A stretch of DNA of 64,000 bases from Dendrolimus kikuchii. Its lineage: Eukaryota; Arthropoda; Insecta; Lepidoptera; Lasiocampidae. Under the pieces are notes generated by a model. The model searched no databases and was not told the origin of the DNA. It worked only from the letters and a program-made list of their open reading frames with translations. How positions within the stretch are numbered: the stretch's first letter is position 1; each line of letters opens with the position of its first letter. The DNA lies in assembly GCA_019925095.2 (NCBI GenBank), contig CM034409.1:5149001-5213000 (forward strand), given 5' to 3'. Below are positions 46,820 through 57,500 of the stretch, piece after piece. The translations under genes were made by a program, and so were the position numbers.

Positions 46820-47148
46820 CAGAAAGACATTGTCCTGCCCTGAAAAAAGAAGGAACCTGATTCCAGCGCCAGGCGCCACATACCAGGTCTATTTGTGAAT
46901 TTAAATTCTAAACCATCCCCAGACCCACTCAAGCACTATTTTTTTCACATCTTGGGTTACATTATTACAGTTTTAGTAAGGATCCCTAATTTTTTCTAAT
47001 AATAAATATAGCCTATATTAATCTGGGATAATGTAGCATTCTAATGGTGAAAGAATTTTTAAAATCGGTCCAACAGTTTTTGAGTTTATTCATTACAAAC
47101 ATACAAAAGTACAAAGCTTTCCTTTTTGTAATATTAGAATAGATATTT
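46820..47148 (-). mobile_element. Two Helitron fragments, reversed
   Basis: Bases 46820-46925 belong to the family with CTGCCCTGAAAAAA and CAGCGCC. Bases 46930-47148 are a Lep1-like 5' part, ending on the minus strand at TCTAATATTACAAAAAGG. Confidence 0.65.
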
Positions 47149-47870
47149 AACCAAATGGTTTTTATGGTTCCATAACTGATTATCAAAAACTGTGTTTCTT
47201 ACCTCATCATGGGTCCTGGACTGCCACATATTTGCTTAATTTATATTTAATTTGTTATTGTTTTATTTGGAGGGTTTAAACACACTGATATCTTAAGCCC
47301 TTCTTACCCAATCTAACTTACTGTAGTTAAAGAATATTAAAAAAAGCTAATCATTGATAAAGGACTCTAAAAACCACTCAGCTGTTGTTATTATCAAGTG
47401 TGGATTCAGACAGAATGATCTGTATAACACTGATATCCATATAAATTTTGTATGTCAGTCTGTCTGAAACTTTGTTTCAAATAGGCTCAACAGATTTCAC
47501 TGAATATTTTAGGAATTTGACCAGGAATTTTGTCTGTTTCATCTGATATCTTGCAGAGAATATAGTCGCAAGTCCTTTGCGAATGATGTTGTTGCTACAG
47601 GTAGTTTATAGCAAAATGTAATCTATAATTAATATTATAAAATTCTAAATGCTAGCCGCCTCTACCATCTTCTAAAATTTCGATTCCCTCATAATTCACA
47701 ATCATATTAATTACTAGTGTTTGCCCGCAACTTCGTTCACGTTTGACAGAATCTACGTTAGATTACAATTATTTTGCCAATATTTAAATTCAAAGATAAT
47801 TCAGCAGGGCAATAGATTTTTTAGAATGAAAATATATGGATCGCGAAGATTCTGGTAATAAGTAAAGGTA
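47149..47870. other. Intergenic stretch with a Helitron 3' scrap
   Basis: Around 47714 CTAGTGTTTGCCCGCAACTT is a reversed Helitron 3' end. Nothing else is recognised. Confidence 0.45.
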
Positions 47871-48020
47871 TACATACATACATACATACATAACTTCACG
47901 CCAGTTCCCTTGCGGGGTAGGCACGAACAACAGAGTGCCATTTAGGCTTATTCTTACACACCTCACTTGCCTCTTTGACATTCATAACTCTTGTCATGCA
48001 AGCTCGTCTGTTCTTAAAGG
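47871..48020 (-). mobile_element. LINE-B 3' end with CATA tail
   Basis: Reversed last 140 bp of the family, with a CATA run at the left. Confidence 0.85.
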
Positions 48021-48224
48021 TATACGTTCTACCAAAGATGTGTAATAAATATAGTAACTGTCATATCAAGCAAGTCCTAAAATCACGAGGTTTCGAAGAT
48101 AAGAAATCTAAGTGCCAGATTATATTGCTTTAAATAAAATTACAATCGGATTCAAGTCAGCTAATTTTAATGCATAGGTACTAATCTAATAATTATGTAT
48201 ACCACCATCACCATTCCAAATCAT

Positions 48225-48660
48225 TCAGCGATATTCTTGCCACGGGTTGTCTGAAAGAGATCGCTTTTTACAAGCTTTTATTTAAATTGCAATGGATGTA
48301 TGTATGTAAGTTCGGGTGGAATCTTGTATGTTAAATTTGACCAACTTCCCGGTTTCCGATTGAGCTGAAATTTTGCACGCATATGTATAACGCGTGACAA
48401 TGCAATAATATGGTGCCATGGAGCTGATCTGATCATGGAGTCGGAAGGTGGCCATAGGAACTCCTGTACAAAACAAGATAGACCCGTCGTGTTTGGGCTC
48501 GTTTTACTTGTCTTCGCTAGCACTGTGCTGCTACATGATATCGAGGATCTCAAAAGCTTATATTTAAAAACCATTTTAAAAAAGCTTATTAGCGATAAGA
48601 CCGTCCTTTGTACACAATTAGAATAATACTAGTTCATAAGTTTTCTGTAATGGTGTACAA
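48225..48660 (+). repeat. Retroposon, longer copy with TCTA tail
   Basis: Runs from GCCACGGGTTGTCTGAAAGA through TTCGGGTGGAATCTTG and CCATGGAGCTGATCTG to GGTGTACAATAAAGTG plus TCTATC. It ends with AATAAA near the tail. The body (48278-48580) recurs reversed at 51690-52004, where the BEL element cuts it. Confidence 0.7.
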
Positions 48661-49194
48661 TAAAGTGTTATCTATCTATCTCCTTAAAATACTTCAGATA
48701 AAATTCCCGCGGGATTCTAAAAACAAAACGTATCACAAAATTTATTACACAAAATTTCCTATCGATGAGTGAAAAAATTGCATTGGAATTCGATTTTTTT
48801 ATGGTCATTTTAAATCATTCCCAGAAAAATTCTCACAAGATTCTCAGGATAAAAAGTAGCGCAGAGTTTAAGTCCAAGAATTAGATGTCGATCAGCGAAA
48901 ACCGCATCGAAATCGGCCGAGTAGTTTTTACGTGATCTGCGCGTGTGGCGTCATCTAGTGTGCTGTAGTAACATTTTTACAGAGCTTTTGTCTTTTTTAA
49001 ACGTATTGTTATAGTACAGTACCTCCTAGATTCTAAATGTTTATTGCCGCCTACAAGAAACTCGGGAATTTCATACATTTCCGAGTTAGTTTTACAGTAG
49101 ATCAATAGATGGCAGTATATATTGCAACACACACATCAGGCCTCATTATCAAGAGAATCTCATTAATTTTAATTACGCGATACTTTGTGACGAT

Positions 49195-49292
49195 GATCTT
49201 CTTTTGTATTGCGAAGCTGGCAACCGGCCAGACGGTCTAGCTCATGGAAAAATGTTTACCGTCTTCTATAAACGTTTGCAAAACCATCCAAG
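49195..49292 (-). repeat. SINE-A scrap
   Basis: GGCCAGACGGTCTAGCTCATGG, trimmed and diverged, matches the tail part of SINE-A. Confidence 0.5.
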
Positions 49293-49640
49293 TACGTATT
49301 CAAGACAAAAATAAGTGTACCTCCAGCGCGTTCCATTAGTAGCTCACAACGACCAAAATGCTCCGTTAGCCGTTCTACAGGGCGACGTCCGAAGGCCGTC
49401 GTTGTGGTCGTGGTGAAAACGTCACTAATGACGTCATCGTTTTCGATCACACAACGCTCACAACAACCCGTGTGAAGAAGTAGGTCGAATAGCCGTTCCA
49501 CTTGGGTTGAGGATTGCAACGCCGCCAAGCAAGTGGAACGGGAAAAATCACGGTCGTGAACGTGGTCGTTGTGAGTACCTAATGGAACGTAGCCCTCGTC
49601 GTACGTACAACGTATCCAAGACAAAAATAAGTGTGCCTCG
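49293..49640. repeat. Foldback element framed by a direct repeat
   Basis: Bases 49328-49357 (CGTTCCATTAGTAGCTCACA and on) return inverted at 49558-49589. A direct repeat of about 28 bp (CAAGACAAAAATAAGTGT core) stands outside at about 49295-49322 and 49612-49638. Inside is a second palindrome, GAAAACG...CGTTTTC, around ATGACGTCAT. Confidence 0.7.
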
Positions 49641-49774
49641 TCTGATTTGGGACGTGCTATTACGAAAATGTTTTACATTCCTCCGGTTAAAACCAACCTA
49701 GGCCTCAGCAGCCCTATCACAAGAATGTGCAATACATACTACCGTCTAAACTCAAAATTAGATATACATACATA

Positions 49775-50090
49775 CATCCGTGCAGGAACGGAGAAAGAAT
49801 ACAATTTCCTGCGGCCGGGCGGCCTGTCGTAAGAGGCGACAAAACAACCCAACAGCCAGGTGGTAGGGCATTTGCCCGACTGGATGGCTACCACCCCTGG
49901 TCTAAAGTATGTCGCCATAACAACCTTGAGTTGTGTTCCGGCATTAGTGACCAGGTTCCAGTTTCCCTTAAGAGAGCAGCAGCGCATTTGTAGCACCTTT
50001 GGTGTTGCAAATGTCCATAGGCGATGGTAACCGCTTTCCATCGAGTGGGCCGTCTGCCTGTCTGCTGAACTCCAGCAATAAAAAAAAAAA
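49775..50090 (+). repeat. SINE-A copy inserted in a LINE-B tail
   Basis: Full-length forward copy with an 18-A tail. CATA repeats stand left of it and the LINE-B copy starts right of it. Confidence 0.9.
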
Positions 50091-50492
50091 AAAAAAACAT
50101 ACATAACTTCACACCTCACTTGCTTCTTTGACATTCATAACTCTTGTCATGCACGCTCGTCTGTTCTTAAGGCTCCTGACATCACCTTCTGCTAGTACAC
50201 GATCAATTTGATCATGGAAGATGTGTCGTGGCCTTCCACGACTTCTGCATCTATCCACTTTTGCATTGTATATCTGTTTAGTCATTCCTTCATCATGCAT
50301 TCTTTCCACATGCGCGAACCACCGGAGCATTCCTTTCCTTACCTTCACCCCGACACTCTCTTTCTTACTTCGGTATTACGAACGCGGTCCGCGAGCGTCA
50401 CTCCGCAGATTTTGCGCAGTGCTCGCATCTCGACCGCGTTTACTCTACTTTCATGCTCTCTCTTCCATACCCAACTCTCGCTTCCATACGTA
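50091..50492 (-). mobile_element. LINE-B 3' fragment, RT C-terminus
   Basis: Reversed copy. About 70 bp between ACTTCAC and ACCTCACTTG, including the GGGGTAGGCACGAAC block, are deleted. It reaches further 5' than most copies, to CTTCCATACGTAAGCG. Confidence 0.9.
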
Positions 50493-51136
50493 AGCGTAGG
50501 TACCAGCACCGCAACAATATTAGATGATCTCGATATTTTTCACATAACATATAATTGGTTTAATAATAAAGTGTTGACATCAGCTGTGACTATAAAATAA
50601 TTGATAGGCCGTTCATGTTCCCACTTGCACTTAGTTATATATTTATTATTAATTTCTTTTTGCATTTTCTTTGCAATATATAAGCATTGCATAATAAGGT
50701 AAACCTTATTAATTTTGACAACATTATTTATTCATTTTCGTTTAACTATATTTGTACTTGACATATATATCGCTTTCCATCAAGTGGGCCGTCTGCCTGT
50801 CTACTGAACTCCTGCAATAAAAAATAAAAAAGCTGTCCCCTGCAAAATTAGTCCGGGACAAAGGGTGTAAACTCGCGGCCCCTTACCAGCTCTGCCATCA
50901 CCAGGCAGACGATGACCCAGTCCTTCGTGGAAATTGTCGATGACTCGCTGGTCTGATCCCTTTATTCCATCCCTTCGCATCCTAACGGCTGGCTGTTGCA
51001 AACATCTGCAGGCGACGGTAACCATTTTCCTTGAGCTAAGCCATTTGCCTGTTTGCTGGCTACGCAATTAAAGATGATTGTGATTTCTAGCATTGGGCCC
51101 TAGGACAAACGCGGACGAAGTTACGGACAGCCTAGA
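50493..51136. repeat. Intergenic stretch with SINE-A scrap and a related older repeat
   Basis: Bases 50770-50822 are the tail of a SINE-A with its A-run. Bases 50823-51070 are a more distant relative containing GGCGACGGTAACCATTTTCC and GCCTGTTTGCTGGC. Confidence 0.55.
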
Positions 51137-51372
51137 CTCTATATAATAATAAATATTATAAACGCGAAAGTTTGTAAGAATGCAATGTATGGATGTATGT
51201 TTGTTACTCTTTCACGCAAAATCTACTGAATGAATTTTGATGAAACTTTACAGTAATATATAGCTTACACATCAGAATAATACATGGCTATAATTTATAA
51301 AGATATAGTATGAATTATTCAAAATATATCGATTTTCCATCACCACGCGGGTGAAACCGCAGGCGCAGCTAG
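51137..51372 (+). mobile_element. Short Helitron just downstream of the EF-Tu stop codon
   Basis: Starts TCTATATAATAATAAATATT and ends CGGGTGAAACCGCAGGCGCA then GCTAG followed by T. The CGGGTGAAACC...GG motif before the end can form the terminal hairpin typical of Helitrons. It lies 55 bp from the EF-Tu stop codon. Confidence 0.75.
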
Positions 51373-51426
51373 TAAACAATAAAACCACTATAAACATCTA
51401 AAATAATTTGTTATTGCTCTTCGAAA

Positions 51427-51632
51427 CTAATTCTCATACTTCATAACAACTTTCCCGAGTCGTCCTTTTGGCACATCGATAGATGGCAGTACGTCCGTTA
51501 TTATCCCAGTGGCCACTGTGACGTTGTTCTCCCGCATTGTAAACGGTTGCCCTGGAGTCATCACCATGTCCTGGAGGAGAGTCAGGTAGACCTCGCCATG
51601 ATCTCCTGGCATCATCATGTGCATTGACGGAT
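51427..51632 (-). CDS. TUFM: Mitochondrial EF-Tu last exon (C-terminal part of domain 3)
   Basis: The exon encodes SMHMMMPGDHGEVYLTL, then MVMTPGQPFTMRENNVTVAT and a stop after VVMKYEN. MPGD, the FT(M)RE block and VATGI are the conserved end of EF-Tu domain 3. EF-Tu delivers aminoacyl-tRNA to the mitochondrial ribosome. The acceptor is TTTCTAG. The exon starts one base into a codon, so the exon before it must end in phase 1. The previous exon found (58923-59059) ends in phase 0, and joining them directly would shift the frame and reach a stop within about six codons. An exon between them is therefore missing. Confidence 0.9.
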
Positions 51633-51689
51633 CTAGAAAGAGTTATCTATATTAATAAAAATAGTCAGTATGAGTAATAAATAACTTGT

Positions 51690-52004
51690 TTTTTAAAAAG
51701 GTTTTTAAATACAACCTTTTGGGATCCTGGATATCATGTAGCAGCAGAGTGCTAGCCAAGACAAGTAAAACGAGCCCAAACACGACGGGTCTATCTTGTT
51801 TAGTACAGGAGTTCCTATGGCCACCTTCCGACTCTATTATCAGATCAGCTCCATGGCACCATATTATTGCATTGTCACGCGATATACATATGCGTGCAAA
51901 ATTTCAGCTCAATCCGAAACCGGGAAGTTGGCCAAATTAACTTGCAAGATTCCACCCGAACTTACATACATACATAGGTACATCCATTGCAAGTTAAATA
52001 AAAG
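51690..52004 (-). repeat. Retroposon body cut by the BEL insertion
   Basis: Reverse-complement match to 48278-48580 (CCATGGAGCTGATC and CCACCCGAACTTACATAC are shared). The match breaks at AAAAGT, exactly where the BEL 5' LTR starts. The continuation expected right of the BEL element is absent. Confidence 0.75.
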
Positions 52005-52350
52005 TTTTCACGCCACGCGTAACGAACGATGATTCCCCGAAAAAGTAATTTACCCCGCACTTCCGCGTCTCAACGATCAGTCTGAATCGACCCGTCGTAA
52101 AGACATTCACGCATCGCGCGCGCATTTGAGATATCCACCCAATTGCAATACTAATCGGGTTCCAAGAGCTTGGTGATAAGTGGCAAGTGAATCTAGTTGT
52201 GAAGCGGGAGATATATAACAAGAGAACACGCACTGCTGCTCCTGTATCGCAGACGCTCCGGTTACTCAGCTCATATTATTACGGGTGAGTCCATTTATCT
52301 CCATTCCCTCTTACCCTTGCACCCTTGAAATCTGGCAATCGGCCAGATCA
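52005..52350 (+). repeat. BEL/Pao 5' LTR
   Basis: It starts TTTTCACGCCACGCG (TGTTCACGCC in the 3' remnant) and ends CCAGATCA. A TATA box (ATATATAA, about 52210-52218) lies mid-LTR. A strong 5' splice site consensus (GGGTGAGT, about 52293-52300) follows the likely transcription start, and TCTGGC-AATCG-GCCAGA forms a hairpin at the end. Confidence 0.8.
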
Positions 52351-52352
52351 TA

Positions 52353-52369
52353 TGGTCCTTCGAGCCGGA
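52353..52369 (+). other. Primer binding site, tRNA-Tyr type
   Basis: TGGTCCTTCGAGCCGGA starts 2 nt after the LTR. It is complementary to CCA plus the 3' acceptor and T-arm end of eukaryotic tRNA-Tyr, whose acceptor stem is CCTTCGA/TCGAAGG. It would prime minus-strand DNA synthesis. Confidence 0.8.
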
Positions 52370-53027
52370 TATTCCAACTGGCGACCTATTTATACAGTCT
52401 GCAACAACCGTATTTTGCCATTTTATGGTTAATTCAAACCAAATTGTAAATTTTCACATACCTAAAAAGTTAAATAAACAATCATTATCAATCTGCCCAT
52501 TTACCCGTTTTCTGCCCTTGTTTTTTCTTTTTTGTTTTCTTATAAACATATTACTTCTGCCCTTATATATTTGAATACCCATTCCACATTCCTCAGATAA
52601 TTACGCAAATTGCTACACGATAACTATTTTTTGGTACGTAGGTAGGTTAATATAACCTCGAGTACGTATTCTGTACTTTATTCAGCACACCTATTCTCGA
52701 ATACTTGCACTAAACGTGATATCGGATCGATATAATAATATTGAATATTATATTCGTTTCACTCGGTGTGGTTAGCTTGCCGTGCAACTTTTATAGCTTA
52801 TATATAGCTTCGTGTTTATTAAGACTCAGCGCACACGACAGTTTGATATATATTTTTTTTTCCTAATCATTTTTATTTATTTCGTATTTCTTACGTTTCT
52901 CTGGCTGCTTTCTTGCGTGTTCTTTATTAGCATTAGTAAAAAAAAAAAAAGAAAAAAAAAAAAATTTTTTTTTTTTTTTTTTTTTTTCGTTTGCTTTTCC
53001 TTTTCTTATTGTGCACTTCTCATCGTC
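52370..53027 (+). other. BEL leader with A-run/T-run foldback
   Basis: Untranslated leader between the primer site and gag. Bases about 52938-52987 are a run of A (two Gs inside) followed directly by a longer run of T, able to form a perfect hairpin. The open frame that extends gag upstream through this part is low-complexity Phe/Lys sequence without an ATG and is not taken as coding. Confidence 0.6.
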
Positions 53028-54512
53028 ATGCCTACCAAATCGCAATCTGCCATCTTTATGCAAACCCATAAGTACATAACTTTCCTATTAGAGATAGCTA
53101 ACCTTATATTAAAAGGAGACAAAAAGTATAGTGTAAACGATTTCATAGGGCGCTTTACAAAATTGGACGATATAAAGGGCAAGTTGGATACAGTATATTA
53201 TGAGATCTTGGACTCTAAAGACCTTGACGACAAAGTGGAAAAATGGTACTTTGACTACTACACCTCGGCTATAGAAGCATATGAAAAAATTTTGGTGGCA
53301 AACATCACCATCAGCTCAAGCATCAAACCAAGCTCGCCCACATTCTCCACGTCTACTGTTCTGCCCAAAATAGATCTACCCAAATTTTCTTCCAAGCTTG
53401 AGGATTGGCCATCTTTCATAACTATTTTCAAAAGCCTTACGGACACTGCCGGTAATTTGTCAGGTGCAGTTAAATTACACTATTTATTTTCTTGCCTCTC
53501 CGGAGAAGCTCTCAGTATGGTATCACACCTCAAGGTTACCGATGAGAACTACGATGTAGCGATGACAACACTTGCCAATCGCTACGAAAATCGCCGAGTT
53601 CTCATTGATAGGTTTATAGATATGATACTAGAGTTACCCCACATCACCACCCGCTCACAAATCAGACAGTTATTTTTAGCCCCTCTTATTTCAACCCAAT
53701 CGGCGCTTAAAAACCTAAACTTACCACTACATGACTCAGACTACGTCCTAGTGTCAATAGTAGTGCGGAAGTTAAAGGGCGAGCTTCGCACATTATTTGA
53801 ACGAACGCATGGGTCTTCAGACACTCTGCCCACCTTAAAGGATGTAATCACATTCTTAGAAGACCATGCACGTTGCACAGAAACTGAGACATATAACCCA
53901 CCCCCCCCTCCCCTCAGCCCGACATACAGACAAACTGAACGTGCTTCTCCCTCAGCACGGTACCAACCACGCGCTTCTGCACCCAGACCAGAAATTCGGC
54001 ACGTTCGTTTTCAGCCCACTACTTCCGTCCGCCCACCTTTAACGCGCCCTGCATATCCTCTACAAAGTCAAGCGTACCCTGTACAGTACGCTCAAGGATA
54101 CCCACAGTCTACACAATATTTCGAGCCCATAGCACAAGATTCCGCCCACCCACCAGCACCGACCAATAATTATTACTGCCCTTGGTGTCACGTTAGAGGA
54201 CACAGGTTGCTGAACTGCGGTGAATACCTAAGACAGCCTACGCAAGGGCGCTGGGATTTTATCCAAGCTCATGAACGGTGCCGTAAGTGTCTAGGACCCC
54301 ATTACTCTGACGAGTGCAGATCCACAGGACGGTGTAGAGAATGTGATAGCGAGAAACACCATACCACCTTACATCGCAGTGGCTTTGAATCACCCACATA
54401 TGACAATTCTCACCTCTTGCCCCCACAACTAAGAGGACAAGAACACACCCGCCCAACCACGGAATCAAGAAACTCTTCTCGTCGTAATTCACCTATTAAT
54501 TCACAACAATGA
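53028..54512 (+). CDS. gag: BEL/Pao Gag, 494 residues, ends at UGA
   Basis: Gag would form the virus-like particle around the element's RNA. The start is the first ATG (MPTKSQSAIF); the upstream extension is homopolymer-derived. Residues about 112-270 match the DUF1759-type gag region of BEL elements (LPKIDLPKFSSKLEDWPSF). A Pro-rich linker at 290-380 is followed by three zinc knuckles: CPWCHVRGHRLLNC (384-397), CRKCLGPHYSDEC (418-430) and CRECDSEKHHTTLH (436-449). It ends at TGA (54510-54512) with CAA before and CTA after. The same frame stays open downstream into pol. Confidence 0.93.
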   Translation: MPTKSQSAIFMQTHKYITFLLEIANLILKGDKKYSVNDFIGRFTKLDDIKGKLDTVYYEILDSKDLDDKVEKWYFDYYTSAIEAYEKILVANITISSSIKPSSPTFSTSTVLPKIDLPKFSSKLEDWPSFITIFKSLTDTAGNLSGAVKLHYLFSCLSGEALSMVSHLKVTDENYDVAMTTLANRYENRRVLIDRFIDMILELPHITTRSQIRQLFLAPLISTQSALKNLNLPLHDSDYVLVSIVVRKLKGELRTLFERTHGSSDTLPTLKDVITFLEDHARCTETETYNPPPPPLSPTYRQTERASPSARYQPRASAPRPEIRHVRFQPTTSVRPPLTRPAYPLQSQAYPVQYAQGYPQSTQYFEPIAQDSAHPPAPTNNYYCPWCHVRGHRLLNCGEYLRQPTQGRWDFIQAHERCRKCLGPHYSDECRSTGRCRECDSEKHHTTLHRSGFESPTYDNSHLLPPQLRGQEHTRPTTESRNSSRRNSPINSQQ

Positions 54513-57500
54513 CTACCTGCTACTCACTTACACAATACTACACTACACCCACCCATACCATCGCTACAATATACACCATCCACTACATCACGTAAACAAA
54601 ATAAATCCCAGTTTCATACTCAGCACTATGATAATAAAGTTTATCATAATAATCACTTGCCCGGCAGCCCTGTTACTTCCTCTGATAAAGCTAACCAAAA
54701 TGACAGTCATATTTCAGCACATACTCAGCACATTACAGTACACGATCCACCAGTTTTATTACCCACTGTGTCCCTAGAACTAGCAGACAACGCTGGAGAA
54801 TTTCATAAGGCAAGAGCATTATTAGACAGCGGTTCCATGCTAACCTTGTTAACTAAAACTATGACACAAAAATTACGTTTGCCTGTCGAGCACACAGAAC
54901 TAAAAATTACAGGAGTCGGTAATCAGCAGACTCAAAACTCTAGTTCTTCAACTACCATCACATTCCGCCCTATTCACACCGAAGTCCCAGTAATTAGCGC
55001 AAAGGCATACATTCTACCAGATTTGACAGGTCTTTTACCATTAACAATGTTACCTGACGTTGTTCCACTCCTCGACTCGACACAGCTTCCCCTAGCAGAC
55101 TCGTCTTATCGTTTTCCAGCCGCTATTGACTTAATTTTAGGTTCTGATGTCTTGGGCCAAATTTTGGATGGTAACAAAATTTTTTTGGGCCCCGGCAGAC
55201 CAATAGCCTTCGGCACGATCTTCAATTTCGCTCTTTTAGGTCCTATCAATCCAAACTACACAAAGCCTGAGCCTCAAGTTAATTCAGCACTAGTAAATAT
55301 TGACTGTTTACAACCCCAACACTCAAATAAAGAAATACACTCCGCTCTGGAGAGATTCTGGGAAGTCGAAGAAGTGCAATCAAAGGACAACTCAACCTCT
55401 GACGAGTGTGAGGAGAACTTTCGTTCTACCACCACACGTGATCCCACAGGGCGATACATAGTATCCCTTCCCTTTCTTACAAAGGCACCTAAGCTCGGTG
55501 CAACCCACGCTATTGCACTACGACGATTCCTTAATTTGGAGCGCAAACTCCAAAGAGATCCTACCCTCCGCTCAAAATATATCGACTTCATGAAGGAATA
55601 CATTGACATGGGCCACATGGCTCTTTGTCACCCCAGCACATTCAAAGGAAAAGACCATTTTTACGTCCCGCATCATGGCATCTTCAAAGCCAACTCTGAA
55701 AAACTTCGCACGGTTTTTGATGGCAGCTGTAAGAGCTCTAATGGTGTCAGTCTTAATGACTGTCTGCACACTGGCCCACCGCTCCAACGTGATATTACTG
55801 ACATCATTCTAAATTTTCGTACTCACAAAGTGGTCTTTAGTACAGACATCCAGATGATGTTTAGAAATATACTAGTTCACCCAGACCACAGACGGTTCCA
55901 ACTCATTCTATGGCGCTCTTCTCCAGATCAACCTCTGCTCACTTACGCCCTGTCCACTGTCACGTATGGCCTACGACCCAGCCCCTTCCTCGCCAATCGA
56001 TCTATTATACAGCTGGTCACTGATGAAGGTCACCGTTTTCCCCAGGCTGCACAGGTTCTTACGCACTCCATATTCGTGGATGACATTCTGACTGGGCATG
56101 ATTCAGTTGACAAGGCAATAGCTCTGCAGACTGAACTCATTGAGTTACTAGCCCTAGGGGGATTTCATTTGCGAAAGTGGACCTCAAACTCTCGTCAGCT
56201 TTTAGAACGCTTCCCGGATGATCAATGTGACATACCCAAGGATTTTGATGTTGTACCCGACTCCAATGCAATCAAGGTACTTGGTATGCAATGGATACCC
56301 CAAACGGACGAATTTACATATCACATTTCGGTACCTACACTGGAAAAATTTACCAAAAGGTCAATACTCAGTACCATCGCTCGTTTATACGATCCTAGTG
56401 GATGGATCAGCCCAGTTATTTTCCGCGCAAAACTGCTCATTCAGCACCTATGGACTCTAAAGTTAGACTGGGATGAATCGGCTCCCAATGATGTCACATT
56501 TCAATTTCAGCACATTTTTGAAGACTTACCTCTACTCTCTGCTCTTCGACTCCCCAGAACAATTTGCACCAGCAAAGATTCCACCTACACCCTACACGGT
56601 TTTGCCGATGCATCCGAATCCGGATATGCAGCCGCAGTCTATCTTCATGAAACGAATATCACGGGTCAGGTACACGTCAGACTACTTGTTTCTAAATCCA
56701 AGGTAGCCCCCATTAAAACCCGACAGACTATACCAAAGCTGGAACTTTCAGCTGCACACCTCACTTCGCTGCTCATTTCTCGCGTCTCTGTTCAACTTTC
56801 TGCCCACATTACCATTCAGCAACACTTTTGTTGGTCAGACAGTACTATCGTACTCGCCTGGCTTAAAACTCCTTCTCAATCCCTACAGGTCTTTGAGGCC
56901 AATCGAGTCTCTGCCATTGCAGCCAATCCATGTAACCCTACTTGGAGACATGTACCCTCAGCTCTTAACCCTGCCGACTGTGCTAGCAGGGGAATATCAG
57001 CACAGGAACTCTTAGCCTATGACCTATGGTGGTCGCCTACTTGGCTCAAGGCCCCACCTGATACCTGGCCCACGATGCCCCCTGCTTTGGGTCATCACGT
57101 ACTGCCTGGTCTAAAACCCAGAAAAATGGTAGCTCACATCGCGGTTCCTGATCTAGACACGGATTTACTCACGAGATTCAGCTCCTTAGACACACTTGTA
57201 GGCGTAACCGCATGTATTAAACGTTTTGCACACAATTGCTTGGTATCTTCTCACTCTCGCATCGTTGGTCCCATTACCGTAGACGAACGTAAGAAAGCGC
57301 TCTTACACTGGGTACGCTCAGTCCAACAAAATATGTTCGCTGAAGACATCCACCGACTGCAAACTAACAAATTATGTACAGTGCGAATACAACGCCTCTC
57401 GCCCTTTCTCAAGGATGGTCTTCTTAGAGTAGGAGGGCGCTTGTCCAACTCAGCCCTTAGATATGACACACAACATCCCCTCATCTTACCCAGTTCAAGC

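Noticed and set aside
48278..48574. 98-codon ORF shared with 51686-51940 as a small gene family
   Set aside because: The shared sequence is a retroposon body with a TCTA tail; frames differ between copies.
52812..53027. Upstream extension of the gag frame by 72 codons
   Set aside because: It has no ATG, consists of Phe/Lys low-complexity translated from the A/T foldback, and the domain starts after the ATG at 53028.
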